Positions 27,205 to 35,617 are shown, counted from the stretch's first letter. The stretch is DNA of 64,000 nt from Terrirhizobium terrae (GCF_030323265.1 NZ_CP104992.1:558001-622000), one strand, 5' to 3'. The notes: a model not told the origin generated them from the letters alone. Translations and numbers: made by a program.

Positions 27205-29297
27205 CTGGCTTCCCGTCCGAGAAATCTCGCTGGAAATCCAGTCCGGCAGCCCGCTCGACTTTTCCGGCCTCCTGCCGAATGGCACGATCGATGCCGAACA
27301 TCGGCTGATCGCCAATCCCGAAGGCCGCATCGCCTTTGCCGGAACGCCGGACAAGCCACAGCGCCTGTTCTGCGCTTCGCTGGGATTCGGCCCTGCGGCC
27401 GGTGGCTTTCCCGACCATGCCGAGGCTGACGCCTATGTCCGCCAGCTCGTCCTGCATGGCTACAATATAGCCCGCTTCCACTTCACCGATGCCTCGCTGA
27501 TGAACGGCCGGCAGAAGGATTTCGATTTCGATCCCGAAGTCCTCGACCGCATCCATTACCTGATGGCGGCGCTGAAGAAGGCTGGCATCTACTGGATGGT
27601 CGACGGCCTGACCTCGTGGCATGGCGGTTATGGCGGGGACTTCGAGCGCTGGGACCCGGCGGAAGGCCTGCGTCTGGAAATAAACTACGAGGACAAAGCC
27701 TTCCGGCACTGGCAGACGCTGGTGAAGGACTTTCTCGGCAGGGTGAACCCCTATACCGGAATCGCGCCGATCCGCGACGATGCGCTGAGCCTGATCGTTC
27801 TCGTCAACGAGAACGGCATGGAATTCTCCACCGTCGTCACCGACAAGAAGGGCGCCCCTATCAGGACAGCATGCGCCGCCCGTTCAACGACTGGCTTGCC
27901 ACGCGCTACGCGTCCACCGAAACGCTGCGGGCCAAGTGGTGGGACTTGCGGCCGGACGAGCGCCTGGAAGACCGGACCATCCGTCTACCGCTCGATCGCT
28001 ACGCCGACAGCCCGCGCCTGCGAGACCTGCAGGCCTTCTTCATCGAGACCGAGCGGAAGTCGGCGTCGCGGATGACCGATTTCGTCCGCAGCCTCGGCTA
28101 TCGCGGCATGGTCAGCGACTACAACAATTGGGCGACTGTGCAGACAAGCCTCACCCGCATGGACCTGCCGGTCGTTACCATGAACACCTATCACGACTGG
28201 GTATCTGGCTACGCGTCGGGCTCCAGCATCCAGGACAAGAGCTCGGTCGGTGACACGGCCGCCTACATGCGGCTCGCGGCATCGGCCCGCTGGCTTGGCA
28301 AGCCCTTCGTGATGACTGAATACGACCACCTGTTCTGGAACAAGTATCGCTACGAGGCCGGGCTGATGATGCCGGCCTACGCGTCGTTCCAGAACTGGGA
28401 CATCCTCTGCCGCCACGGCCATGGACCGATCATCCTGAAGTATGGCGAGGATTTTCCCCACAAACGGGCCATGCTGCCCTATGCGATCGCGCTCGATCCG
28501 ATCGCCCGCGCCAGCGAGACGTTGGCCGCCCTCACCTTCCGTCGCGGCGACGTCGCGTCCGCCCGCAACACCATTCCCTTCATGGTGCGCGGAGAGGAAG
28601 ACTTGGACGACGACATGCAGCAGAGAGAGCCGGATGCCCTGACCGAACTCGGTCTTATCTCCGGCATCGGGCTGAAGAAGAGCGACGGATTGCGCCAAGC
28701 GATGGCGGTAAACCAGCCACGCGACCCGGAAGCCTTCGAGACGATCCTTTCCTCGCTCAAGGAAGCCGGCCTGATTTCGGAGAAGAACCGTACCGATCCG
28801 GTCAAGGGCCTGTTCGAGAGCGACACGGGCCAGCTGCTGCTCAACCGAAACGAACTGAGCCTCGCCTTGTCGACGCCTCGAAGCCAGGCCTTCGCCTTCG
28901 CGCAATTCACTCGCCCGACCGATCTCGGCAACGTGACGGTAAAGGACAGCGACGGCAGCGGGCTTTTGCCGCTGCCGCGATCGATGGCTCCGCGTCGCTG
29001 GCCGATGCCAAGCGGATCCTGCTGATCTATGCCACCGACGCCCGCAATACCGGCATGCGTTTTCAGGATTGGAACGAGCGCGTCATCGACGATTTCGGCA
29101 GGCTTCCGGTGCTGATCCGCAAGGGCAGGATAGACGTCTCGTTCAACGACCGGCTGGCGCGCTGGCGTCTGTCGCCGGTGGGGCTGGACGGAACGGTACA
29201 CCCAGCCCTGAAGATGGGGAACGGCCGCATCGAACTGACGCTCTCCAACGACACCCCGTCCGGCCCGACAACCTTCTTTCTGCTTGAGACCGACTAG
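27131..29297 (+). CDS. Secreted clan GH-A glycoside hydrolase-like protein, two frameshifts
   Basis: The product starts with a signal peptide (ALSLTTLLALTWSAQG) preceded by GGAGA, and continues with a TIM-barrel glycosidase pattern: GYNIARFHFTD, an acid/base motif LVNENGME (Asn-Glu pair on strand 4) and a candidate nucleophile in FVMTEYDHLFW. It ends with a beta-rich domain. Two one-base losses split it: C run 27855-27858 (restores GAPYQDSMRRPF) and GGG at 28960-28962 (restores DGSGAFAAAAIDG). Corrected length is about 723 residues. As the last gene of the polysaccharide cluster it probably trims or remodels the polymer in the periplasm or outside. The exact GH family cannot be named from sight; the two catalytic Glu are my assignment. 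Confidence 0.75.
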
Positions 29298-29499
29298 GTC
29301 TGAGGCCCGCGGTTTCAGGCGTCATCGATGCTTTTGTAGGATGACGCTCCAATCACCGATTCCTTACCGTTGTTTAACGCGCCGCCGCTTGCAACGACGG
29401 TGGAAGGGAGTAGGCTCACCCCATCGCCAGCTAAGGGACAGGGCGCCGGCGACTGAAAGATCACACGCTCTTTCGCCCCCATGAATGGAGGCAGAAAAC

Positions 29500-29712
29500 A
29501 TGACACCTGCAGCAATAATGAATCCGTTCGAACCGAACGAGCTTGCCTTCCTGAAGCGGGTTCTCGACGACGTGTGCCTCGAACGCGGCGTGGCCGGCGG
29601 CAGTGCTGTGGCAACCGAGATGGCGGCCGAGATGATCCAGCTCTACCAGCGCGGCGTTACCGACGAAGCCAGCCTTCACCGCCACTTCGACGGTAACGCT
29701 CACCTCGGCTAG
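29500..29712 (+). CDS. Small conserved-looking hypothetical protein
   Basis: The product has 70 residues: helix-rich, acidic, with ELAFLKRVLDDVCLERG and AAEMIQLYQRGVTDEASLHRHF. I chose the ATG at 29500 because GGAGG lies 8 bases upstream. Short proteins of this pattern are common in rhizobia, but I know no function for them. The 200 bases before it (29298-29499) contain no gene that I can support. Confidence 0.6.
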   Translation: MTPAAIMNPFEPNELAFLKRVLDDVCLERGVAGGSAVATEMAAEMIQLYQRGVTDEASLHRHFDGNAHLG

Positions 29713-29742
29713 TCACCGGCTTATGCGGCCATCGGAACCCTA

Positions 29743-30249
29743 TTACCGCTTGGCTTGAAGATCCCGCTCGTCGCGCATCAGGAAGATGCGGGCAATGGGA
29801 TCGAGGTTCTCTTCCAGCCAGTTGGCCATCGCCACTTCCTCACCGAGTATCCGCTCGAGCATGGCAGAGGCTTCATCTTCTCCGAGTTCATCCGCCGCTG
29901 TGAGAAGCGTACGATACGTGGCGATCTCGAAATGCTCGAACGCGTAGGCATCCGCAGTCGACTTCACGACCTCGTCGCTGACAAGTATTCCGGGGATGCC
30001 ATGCACGGTGGCGGCGATCCGGCCCGCGATATCCTTCAGGGCGGAAGGCGCGCCCGACAGGTGATTGAGAAGCTCCTGCAGGTCCGCGGCATGAACTCTG
30101 GTTTCCTCCAGATGGTCCAGCATGCGCGCCTTGAGGTCGGGATAGTTTTCCAGTCGCCGCGTCTGTGCTGTCAGCATCGCGATCGACTGCTCTTCCATCG
30201 CATGGGCGCTTTTCAGCCAGGCGATGAAATTGTCCTTGGCGTGGGTCAT
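29743..30249 (-). CDS. DUF892 (YciE-like) ferritin-like protein
   Basis: The 168-residue product is almost entirely helical and matches the YciE/DUF892 ferritin-like group: KSAHAMEEQSIAMLT with the first Glu, HLEETRVHAADLQELL, then YAFEHFEIATYRTL and ERILGEEVAMANWLEENL. These glutamates and histidines are where a di-iron site sits in ferritin-like four-helix bundles. Members are often stress-induced. The start is the ATG at 30249 (MTHAKDN); a longer frame to 30318 crosses the promoter. A stress-type promoter lies at 30306-30331 on the same strand, fitting that role. Confidence 0.85.
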   Translation of the reverse strand: MTHAKDNFIAWLKSAHAMEEQSIAMLTAQTRRLENYPDLKARMLDHLEETRVHAADLQELLNHLSGAPSALKDIAGRIAATVHGIPGILVSDEVVKSTADAYAFEHFEIATYRTLLTAADELGEDEASAMLERILGEEVAMANWLEENLDPIARIFLMRDERDLQAKR

Positions 30250-30305
30250 CCGGCTTTCCTCCCGTCGGTTAGAGTTAGAGCACGGGTCGACAAAGGCCAC
30301 ATGGC

Positions 30306-30331
30306 AACCCTCGACCATGACGAGAAGTTCC
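30306..30331 (-). promoter_or_regulatory. EcfG-type (general stress) promoter for the DUF892 gene
   Basis: On the minus strand GGAAC (30331-30327) is followed after 17 bases by GGTT (30309-30306). The alphaproteobacterial EcfG/RpoE2 consensus is GGAAC-N16/17-CGTT, so there is a single mismatch at the least conserved base. It is 57 bases before the ATG. Confidence 0.6.
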
Positions 30332-30377
30332 CTCTCGGCTCAATCAGCGCGCCCGCCTTGGCGGTGCCAAAAACAAG

Positions 30378-30402
30378 GGAACCTTCATCCAGGACATCGG
30401 TT
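30378..30402 (+). promoter_or_regulatory. EcfG-type promoter for the proline-rich small protein
   Basis: GGAAC (30378-30382), 16 bases, then GGTT (30399-30402), ending 26 bases before the ATG at 30429. It is divergent from the DUF892 promoter, about 46 bases away. Confidence 0.6.
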
Positions 30403-30428
30403 GTCGGTGTATGAGAATGGAGATTTCG

Positions 30429-30602
30429 ATGACCCCAGAACCTCGCGAGCCGAGCGAACAACCGCCGATGCCGGCACCGGTCTGGACGCCCGAACCGCCG
30501 ATCGACGAGCCGGAGCCCGACCGCCTGCCGGACGAAGCACCCCTTCCGAATCCGGACGAGACAGACAACCCGCCGGTTTACATGCCACCCGGAAATGCCT
30601 GA
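30429..30602 (+). CDS. Small proline-rich acidic hypothetical protein
   Basis: The 57-residue product is made almost only of Pro, Glu, Asp and Ala (MTPEPREPSEQPPMPAP, PPIDEPEPDRLPDEAPLP) and is probably unstructured. GGAG lies 7 bases before the ATG at 30429; an in-frame ATG at 30411 is possible but less well placed. I cannot assign a function. Its promoter looks stress-controlled, and the following small membrane protein gene may be cotranscribed (gap about 54 bases). Confidence 0.5.
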   Translation: MTPEPREPSEQPPMPAPVWTPEPPIDEPEPDRLPDEAPLPNPDETDNPPVYMPPGNA

Positions 30603-30656
30603 TTTCAACCACCCAAGAATTCGGCACCATAGAAGATGCCGATAAAGAGACCGGAC

Positions 30657-30893
30657 ATGACATCCCCCATACAGGTCACGGAAGACGGCACTGAGGAAGG
30701 GAAGCCGCAAGACCACGCACCAGCGATCGCCGGGCCGCAGAAAGATGAGATCAAGCCGGGCCTCTGGAAACTGTTGATCGCTGCGGGTGGTATTCTGGTC
30801 GTGGTCTTCGTCACGATGGAATTGGTCGATGACACCTATCTTTCGCCGACGCAGAGCACGCTCGGAGTGACCGCGCAACACGGTCACAGTTGA
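30657..30893 (+). CDS. Small single-pass membrane protein
   Basis: From the ATG at 30657 the product has 78 residues: a polar N-terminus of about 35 residues, one hydrophobic helix (LWKLLIAAGGILVVVFVTMELV) and a short polar tail ending in HGHS. An in-frame ATG at 30636 would add seven residues. No function is recognised. It lies between the proline-rich ORF and the phospholipase D gene, in the stress island. Confidence 0.5.
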   Translation: MTSPIQVTEDGTEEGKPQDHAPAIAGPQKDEIKPGLWKLLIAAGGILVVVFVTMELVDDTYLSPTQSTLGVTAQHGHS

Positions 30894-30923
30894 AATACAC
30901 TGGGCTTGCAGGTGCTTACGGCG

Positions 30924-30949
30924 GGAACCAACCTCGCGATCACGGCGTT
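30924..30949 (+). promoter_or_regulatory. EcfG-type promoter for the phospholipase D gene, perfect match
   Basis: GGAAC (30924-30928), 17 bases, then CGTT (30946-30949), 20 bases before the start at 30970. This is an exact match to the GGAAC-N16/17-CGTT consensus of EcfG/RpoE2 sigma factors. Confidence 0.72.
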
Positions 30950-30969
30950 GATCCGTCCGCAGTGACGAG

Positions 30970-32487
30970 GTGGGTGAAGTGGACGTGAGCACATTTTCCA
31001 AATCGAGCGTGATCGACGCCGGCAGTGAGCGTGCGCGGGTTATAAAGCCCGGACGCAACGTGTGGCGTTCGGCAAAGGCCGACCGCATCGCCTTCCTGAT
31101 CGACGGTGAGGATTATTTCCGACGCCTCGATGAAGTTCTGCGACAGGCAGAGAAGTCGATCTTCATCATTGGCTGGGACTTCAATCCCGACATTCGTCTA
31201 CGCCCACGCGAAGAAGGCTCCGAGACAATCGGCGCGCTTCTGCGACGCCTCGTCGAAGAGAAACCGGAGCTTCAGGTCCGCCTGCTCGTCTGGGGCATGG
31301 GCCCGGTCTATTCCGGCAAGAGTTTCAGGATGTTCGGCAAGATGGACTGGGCGGATCATCCGCGCATCGACCTACGCTTCGACTTCCGCCACCCATTGCG
31401 CGCGAGCCACCATCAGAAGATGGTAGCGATCGACGACAAGACCGCTTTCGTCGGCGGTATCGACCTCACGGCCCGCCGCTGGGACGACCGCGAGCACAAG
31501 GCGGTCAATCCGGTGCGTGTGGCACCAGACGGTGCTCCCTATGGTCCCGTTCACGACATGCAGACGATCGTGACCGGCGAAACCGCGCGGCTGATCGGCG
31601 ACACCGCAAGGCGCCGCTGGAGGAAGACAACGGGCGAGGAACTGGCCGGCGTAGACGTAGCTGGCCCGAACCCGTGGCCTTCGGATATCGCACCGGCACT
31701 CGAGCAATGCTCGACCGGCCTTGCTCTTACCGAGCCGTGGAAATGGAAAGGCCGCCGCGGCCATCGCGAGGCGATCCGCCTCACCCATGATGCGGTGAAG
31801 GCTGCCGAGCATCATCTTTATATCGAGACCCAATATCTCGCCTCCTTCGGCGTGGCGAGGACCCTGGCGAAACGTTTGCGCAAACAGAACGGCCCGGAAA
31901 TCGTCGTGCTGGTCACGCGGGAATCCCACGGCTTCCTGGAGAAGCTGATGATGGGCAACAACCGCACCCGCCTGATCCGCCGCTTGAAGCGCGCCGATCG
32001 CTATGACCGACTGCGCGTCTTTTATGCGGTGACGCAGACGGAGGATGGCGGCGAGCAGGAAGTCATCGTCCATTCCAAGCTCATCATCGCGGACGACCGC
32101 TTCGTTCGGGTTGGCTCGTCCAACCTCAATAACCGGTCGGAAGGGCTCGATACCGAATGCGACCTAGCAATGGAAACGGACGAGGCCGCTGGCCGCGAGG
32201 CGATCGCCGAGTTGCGCATCGACCTGTTGGCCGAACATCTTGCCGCTGATCGCGACCTCGTGCGTAGCAGCTTTGCCGAGACCGGATCGCTGATCCGCAC
32301 GATCGAGATGCTGAATGTCAACGGCCGCCATCTGAAGCCCTTTGATGTCGATGTCGAGAAAGGCGAGACGGATAGCCTGCCCGGCACGAGCATCGTCGAT
32401 CCGAAACAGCCCTTCTGGCCTGTGCCGCAGATCCAGTCCGGCATTCGCCGCTTCGTCGCCCGCTTCTCAGCCCATCGAGTGTTCTGA
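30970..32487 (+). CDS. Phospholipase D/cardiolipin synthase-like protein
   Basis: This 505-residue protein belongs to the PLD superfamily, whose members transfer or hydrolyse phosphatidyl groups. Both HKD motifs are intact: HHQKMVAID with H148, K150 and D155, followed by GGIDLTARRWD, and HSKLIIADDRFVRVGSSNLNNRS in the second half. There is no membrane segment at the N-terminus, unlike typical cardiolipin synthases, so it is closer to soluble PLD-like proteins. It is part of a three-gene membrane-lipid group with the YbhN-like protein and the EEP phosphatase, an association common in rhizobia. The 3' end overlaps the convergent gene by 21 bases. Confidence 0.9.
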   Translation: MGEVDVSTFSKSSVIDAGSERARVIKPGRNVWRSAKADRIAFLIDGEDYFRRLDEVLRQAEKSIFIIGWDFNPDIRLRPREEGSETIGALLRRLVEEKPELQVRLLVWGMGPVYSGKSFRMFGKMDWADHPRIDLRFDFRHPLRASHHQKMVAIDDKTAFVGGIDLTARRWDDREHKAVNPVRVAPDGAPYGPVHDMQTIVTGETARLIGDTARRRWRKTTGEELAGVDVAGPNPWPSDIAPALEQCSTGLALTEPWKWKGRRGHREAIRLTHDAVKAAEHHLYIETQYLASFGVARTLAKRLRKQNGPEIVVLVTRESHGFLEKLMMGNNRTRLIRRLKRADRYDRLRVFYAVTQTEDGGEQEVIVHSKLIIADDRFVRVGSSNLNNRSEGLDTECDLAMETDEAAGREAIAELRIDLLAEHLAADRDLVRSSFAETGSLIRTIEMLNVNGRHLKPFDVDVEKGETDSLPGTSIVDPKQPFWPVPQIQSGIRRFVARFSAHRVF

Positions 32488-33402
32488 GAGACGGCAGCGG
32501 CGCCGGTAGTAGGCTTCGCTGGCCAGAAACGTCGGCAGGCCGAACATCAGCGGCACGAAGAAATAGAGCACCCGGAAGGCAACCAGTGCGCCGATGATGC
32601 GCGTTCCCGGCAGGATGTTGAGCATCGTCGCCTCCAGAACGCCGAGCCCGCCCGGGACATGGCTGATCAGGGACGCGATATTGGCCGTGACATAGGCTCC
32701 GGCAACCTCGAAATAGGTGATCGACCCGAAAACCGCCACGAGCTGATGAATGCAGGCGGCGACGCAAGCGAAGTTTAGCGTGCCGACAAGAACCTGCGCC
32801 AGCGCCAGCGGAACTCGCGGAGGATCGAGCTTCCAGCGGCCGAGCCGGATCGGAATGCCGAAGAGGCAGATGGCAAGATAGGCGAGCGGTACGACGAGGC
32901 AGGCGATGCCGGCCGCGATGCGGGTTTCCTGGTCGATTCCGAAGAGATCGGTATCCGGCCCGAGGTTGAGCAGCAGGACCAACGCGGCAAGCGCCGATAA
33001 CCCCAGCCCGACCGTGACGCCGCAAAAGCCGATCACCTTGACAATATCGGCCCCCGTCAGCCCCCAACGCGAGTAGAAACGGTAGCGCACGGCGCCGCTG
33101 CTGAGCGCCGCCATGCCGACATTGTGGCCGATGGACAGCGCCGTGAACGAAGCGAGCGCGCTCTGCCGATAGGCGAGCGGCTTACCGACATAACGGACGG
33201 CGAGCGCATCGAAACCGGTGAGGCAGAGATAGGAGGCTGCGACGAAGACGAGTGAGGAGATAAGGCTGGTAAACGGGATGGCCTGAACCGCCTCCTCGAT
33301 CTCGTCATAGGTGTAGCGCCCGAGGCTGCGATAGACGAGATAGGCTGCGATGCAGACGGCGGCGAGGATGGCCAGTTGTATAATATGCTTCCTGCCGATC
33401 AT
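32467..33402 (-). CDS. YbhN/UPF0104-type membrane protein (lysylphosphatidylglycerol synthase TM-like)
   Basis: This 311-residue integral membrane protein has about eight hydrophobic segments and the family markers SSGAVRYRFYSRWGLT and SLISHVPGGLGVLEATML, the latter the most conserved loop of the YbhN/LPG-flippase-like group. No aminoacyltransferase domain is attached. I start it at the ATG at 33402 (MIGRKHIIQL), since the longer frame to 33507 runs through the promoter and into the divergent gene. Neighbours and promoter suggest a membrane-lipid role under stress. Confidence 0.85.
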   Translation of the reverse strand: MIGRKHIIQLAILAAVCIAAYLVYRSLGRYTYDEIEEAVQAIPFTSLISSLVFVAASYLCLTGFDALAVRYVGKPLAYRQSALASFTALSIGHNVGMAALSSGAVRYRFYSRWGLTGADIVKVIGFCGVTVGLGLSALAALVLLLNLGPDTDLFGIDQETRIAAGIACLVVPLAYLAICLFGIPIRLGRWKLDPPRVPLALAQVLVGTLNFACVAACIHQLVAVFGSITYFEVAGAYVTANIASLISHVPGGLGVLEATMLNILPGTRIIGALVAFRVLYFFVPLMFGLPTFLASEAYYRRRCRLSEHSMG

Positions 33403-33428
33403 CTTCGCTCCTATTGCCTGGTGAACAG

Positions 33429-33456
33429 GGAACGAAAAGCCCGGCGAAGGTGTTCC
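33429..33456. promoter_or_regulatory. Bidirectional EcfG-type promoter
   Basis: The minus strand has GGAAC (33456-33452), 17 bases, CGTT (33434-33431), a perfect match 29 bases before the YbhN-like start. The plus strand has GGAAC (33429-33433), 17 bases, TGTT (33451-33454), facing the EEP gene. The two promoters share the same 28 bases because GGAAC and GTTCC are complementary. Confidence 0.6.
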
Positions 33457-33463
33457 CTGCCCT

Positions 33464-34225
33464 ATGCAGCCTACCCCGCCAAAATTGCCGGCATCCCGCC
33501 GGCTCAAACTCCTGACCTATAACGTCCATAGCTGCATCGGCACCGACCGACGCTTGGCGCCGGAACGCATTGCGGAGGTGATTGCGCAGGCAAGACCTGA
33601 CATCATCGGATTGCAGGAACTCGATGTCGGGCGAAAGCGCACCGGCGGCATCGATCAAGCGCATGCGATCGCCGAAATCCTCAAGATGCAGCACCATTTT
33701 CATGCCGCGTTGGATGTCGAGGAGGAACGCTATGGTGATGCCATCCTGACCGCGCTCCCCGCCGAACAGGTCAAGGCCGGCCCGTTGCCCTCGATCGGCG
33801 AGCAACGCGGCGCGCTGTGGGTAGAGGTGGAAGTGGGGAACACATACCTGCAGGTATTCAACACTCATCTGGGCCTGCGCCGCGTCGATCGCATGCGCCA
33901 GGCAGATGCGTTGCTGGGGCCGGAATGGCTGGAAAACGATCGCTGCGCCGACCAGCCGGTGGTCCTGCTCGGCGATTTCAACTCGATCCCCTCAAGCCCG
34001 CCCTACAAGCGGATCGCCGGAAAGCTCGAGGACGTGCGCCGCTCGGTTGCCGGCACGCCGAAACCGAGCTTTCCCTCGCGCTTTCCGCTTCTCAAGATCG
34101 ACCACATCTTCGTCTCGAAGGGCATCAAGGTCATTGAGGCGAAAGTCATCTCTACTCCGCCGGCGAAGCTTGCTTCGGATCACCTACCGCTCATGGCAAC
34201 GATCGAGATTGGGTCCTCACGCTAA
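33464..34225 (+). CDS. Endonuclease/exonuclease/phosphatase (EEP) family protein
   Basis: This 253-residue protein has the EEP (DNase I/sphingomyelinase-like) catalytic set: LTYNVHSCIG with Asn for metal binding, IIGLQELDVG with the Glu, VFNTHLGL with a His, LLGDFNSIPSS with the Asp-Asn pair, KIDHIFVS, and ASDHLPLMA with the final catalytic His. All are intact, so it should be active as a Mg-dependent phosphodiesterase. Lipid substrates are plausible because of the PLD-like neighbour, but that is inference. The first ATG is only about 10 bases after the plus-strand promoter's -10, so the leader is very short or a later start is used. Confidence 0.88.
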   Translation: MQPTPPKLPASRRLKLLTYNVHSCIGTDRRLAPERIAEVIAQARPDIIGLQELDVGRKRTGGIDQAHAIAEILKMQHHFHAALDVEEERYGDAILTALPAEQVKAGPLPSIGEQRGALWVEVEVGNTYLQVFNTHLGLRRVDRMRQADALLGPEWLENDRCADQPVVLLGDFNSIPSSPPYKRIAGKLEDVRRSVAGTPKPSFPSRFPLLKIDHIFVSKGIKVIEAKVISTPPAKLASDHLPLMATIEIGSSR

Positions 34226-34279
34226 TTGGATGTGGGCGGCTCAGGTGAACCGGCCTCGTGATGTCGAGCAGGGATGCGT

Positions 34280-34855
34280 CTAGTGGATCCGTTTGCGAAG
34301 TCGGCGGGCTTCCTTCAGCAGATGCGCGATCGTCATGTCATCGATTGGCGGCCCATCGAACGATCGGATGTCCACGACGCGAACGGACAGCGCTCCCGCA
34401 TTGTCGAACATCTCCGTCACCAGGGTCAGGACTTCGTCATTGGCCCCATCATCAAGCAGCACGACATCCTTGCCGGCATGATCATGCCGGGCCGGATCGT
34501 CATCGCCGAGATACATGAAATGCAGCCGCTCAAGTTCGGCGATCTGATGCTGCCGTTCAGTGTTGAGATAGCCCGGAGGGACATGAAACTCCCGTGCCAG
34601 CCCCTCGTCTATACTGACCCGCGGAACGGCCAAATCCAGCACCGAGCCGATGACCTGCTCGGGATGACCGGGGGCGAGAATATATCCGACCAGCAGCAGG
34701 TCGAGTTCACAGCCGAGGCGTTGCGCCGCCTCGAAGGCAGGTCCGATCGCCTGGGGCGAGAAAACGACGATGACGGGATCATGCAGCGCAAGCGCCGACA
34801 GTTCCTCGGCCAGGCTCACGCCGGCATCGCCGGATGATCGCATCTCGGGTTGCAT
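34280..34855 (-). CDS. Degenerate phosphoribosyltransferase-like protein
   Basis: The 191-residue protein aligns by eye with the stand-alone predicted phosphoribosyltransferases: FSPQAIGPAFEAAQRLGCELDLLLVGYILAPGHPEQVIGSV matches their first conserved half, and VVLLDDGANDEVLTLV stands where the PRPP loop VDDGxATGAT is expected. The ATGAT part of the phosphate-binding loop is replaced by ANDEV, so normal PRPP binding looks lost. The start at 34855 has a GGGAGGAGG site upstream. A poor match to the stress promoter (GGAAC-N16-CTTT at 34950-34926, minus strand) precedes it. Function unknown. Confidence 0.65.
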   Translation of the reverse strand: MQPEMRSSGDAGVSLAEELSALALHDPVIVVFSPQAIGPAFEAAQRLGCELDLLLVGYILAPGHPEQVIGSVLDLAVPRVSIDEGLAREFHVPPGYLNTERQHQIAELERLHFMYLGDDDPARHDHAGKDVVLLDDGANDEVLTLVTEMFDNAGALSVRVVDIRSFDGPPIDDMTIAHLLKEARRLRKRIH

Positions 34856-34972
34856 CTGGATCCTCCTCCCGTTCCTGGTCCAGTTCACGGCCGCTTGCTC
34901 TCCCAGGCACGACCGTTGCACGGGGAAAGCCCAAGGCGGAGATTAGTTCCGGATTTACTAATGGATACGACG

Positions 34973-35527
34973 TTAGCGCCGGGACAAAACAACGAGGTAC
35001 CGCGCCGGCTCGCGCCCGGGATTGAAGAAGGCGCAATCCGCGGGGCTGCCGAGCAGAAGACAGTCGCCCTGTTTCAGCGCGTGCGCAACATCGCCTTCCG
35101 AGAAATCCAGGTGGCCTTCCAGAACCCAGATCTGTTGCTGCTGGAAGGCGAAGGCGGATGCAGGATAGGGAACACGCACGCCAGCAGGAAGACTGACCTC
35201 GATCAGCTCCACCGGTGCGCCGGAAGGCGAAACTGCTCTTCGCACATATCCCGTCTCCGGATCGGTCCAGACCGGCTGGGCTTCAGCAACACTCAGTCGC
35301 TGCGAAGCCTTTTCCGCGGATGCGATCAAGGCCGAGAGGGGAACACCGAAAGCGCCGGAGAGCCGACCAAGCACGGTGGCGGTCGGGCTTGCCTCCTTGC
35401 GCTCGATCTTGCTGATCATCGCCTTGGACACGCCGGAGCGCTCGGCAAGCTTGGCCAGCGACCACTTGCGCGCCTCCCGCTCGTGCCTGAGCGTCGCGGC
35501 TATGCCGTCGGCCGGGTCCTGTTCCAT
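34973..35527 (-). CDS. XRE-family regulator with C-terminal cupin domain
   Basis: This 184-residue regulator has an N-terminal helix-turn-helix (WSLAKLAERSGVSKAMISKIERKEASPTATVLGRLS, about residues 23-58) and a small-molecule-binding cupin domain at the C-terminus (VRVPYPASAFAFQQQQIWVLEGHLDFSEGD, later LGSPADCAFFNPG). The start at 35527 has AAGGAG 8 bases upstream; an ATG at 35545 is possible. It is divergent from the flavin monooxygenase gene, with an operator-like dyad between, so it probably controls that gene and itself. Confidence 0.88.
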   Translation of the reverse strand: MEQDPADGIAATLRHEREARKWSLAKLAERSGVSKAMISKIERKEASPTATVLGRLSGAFGVPLSALIASAEKASQRLSVAEAQPVWTDPETGYVRRAVSPSGAPVELIEVSLPAGVRVPYPASAFAFQQQQIWVLEGHLDFSEGDVAHALKQGDCLLLGSPADCAFFNPGREPARYLVVLSRR

Positions 35528-35552
35528 CTCATCCGCTCCTTGCATCCGGCGC

Positions 35553-35588
35553 GTCTCCTATAGTAGACAAGTCGACCATATAGGAGAC
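35553..35588. promoter_or_regulatory. Operator-like dyad between the XRE-cupin and monooxygenase genes
   Basis: GTCTCCTATA (35553-35562) and TATAGGAGAC (35579-35588) are perfect 10-base inverted arms with a 16-base spacer that itself holds a GTAGAC/GTCGAC near-repeat. It lies 26 bases from the regulator's start and 30 bases from the monooxygenase start. Confidence 0.7.
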
Positions 35589-35617
35589 ACAAGAACTCCG
35601 CAACGAGAGGGTGAACC

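Noticed and set aside
34926..34950. Stress promoter for the degenerate phosphoribosyltransferase gene
   Set aside because: GGAAC-N16-CTTT lacks the GTT core of the -10 element, so it was mentioned in the gene entry but not listed as a site.
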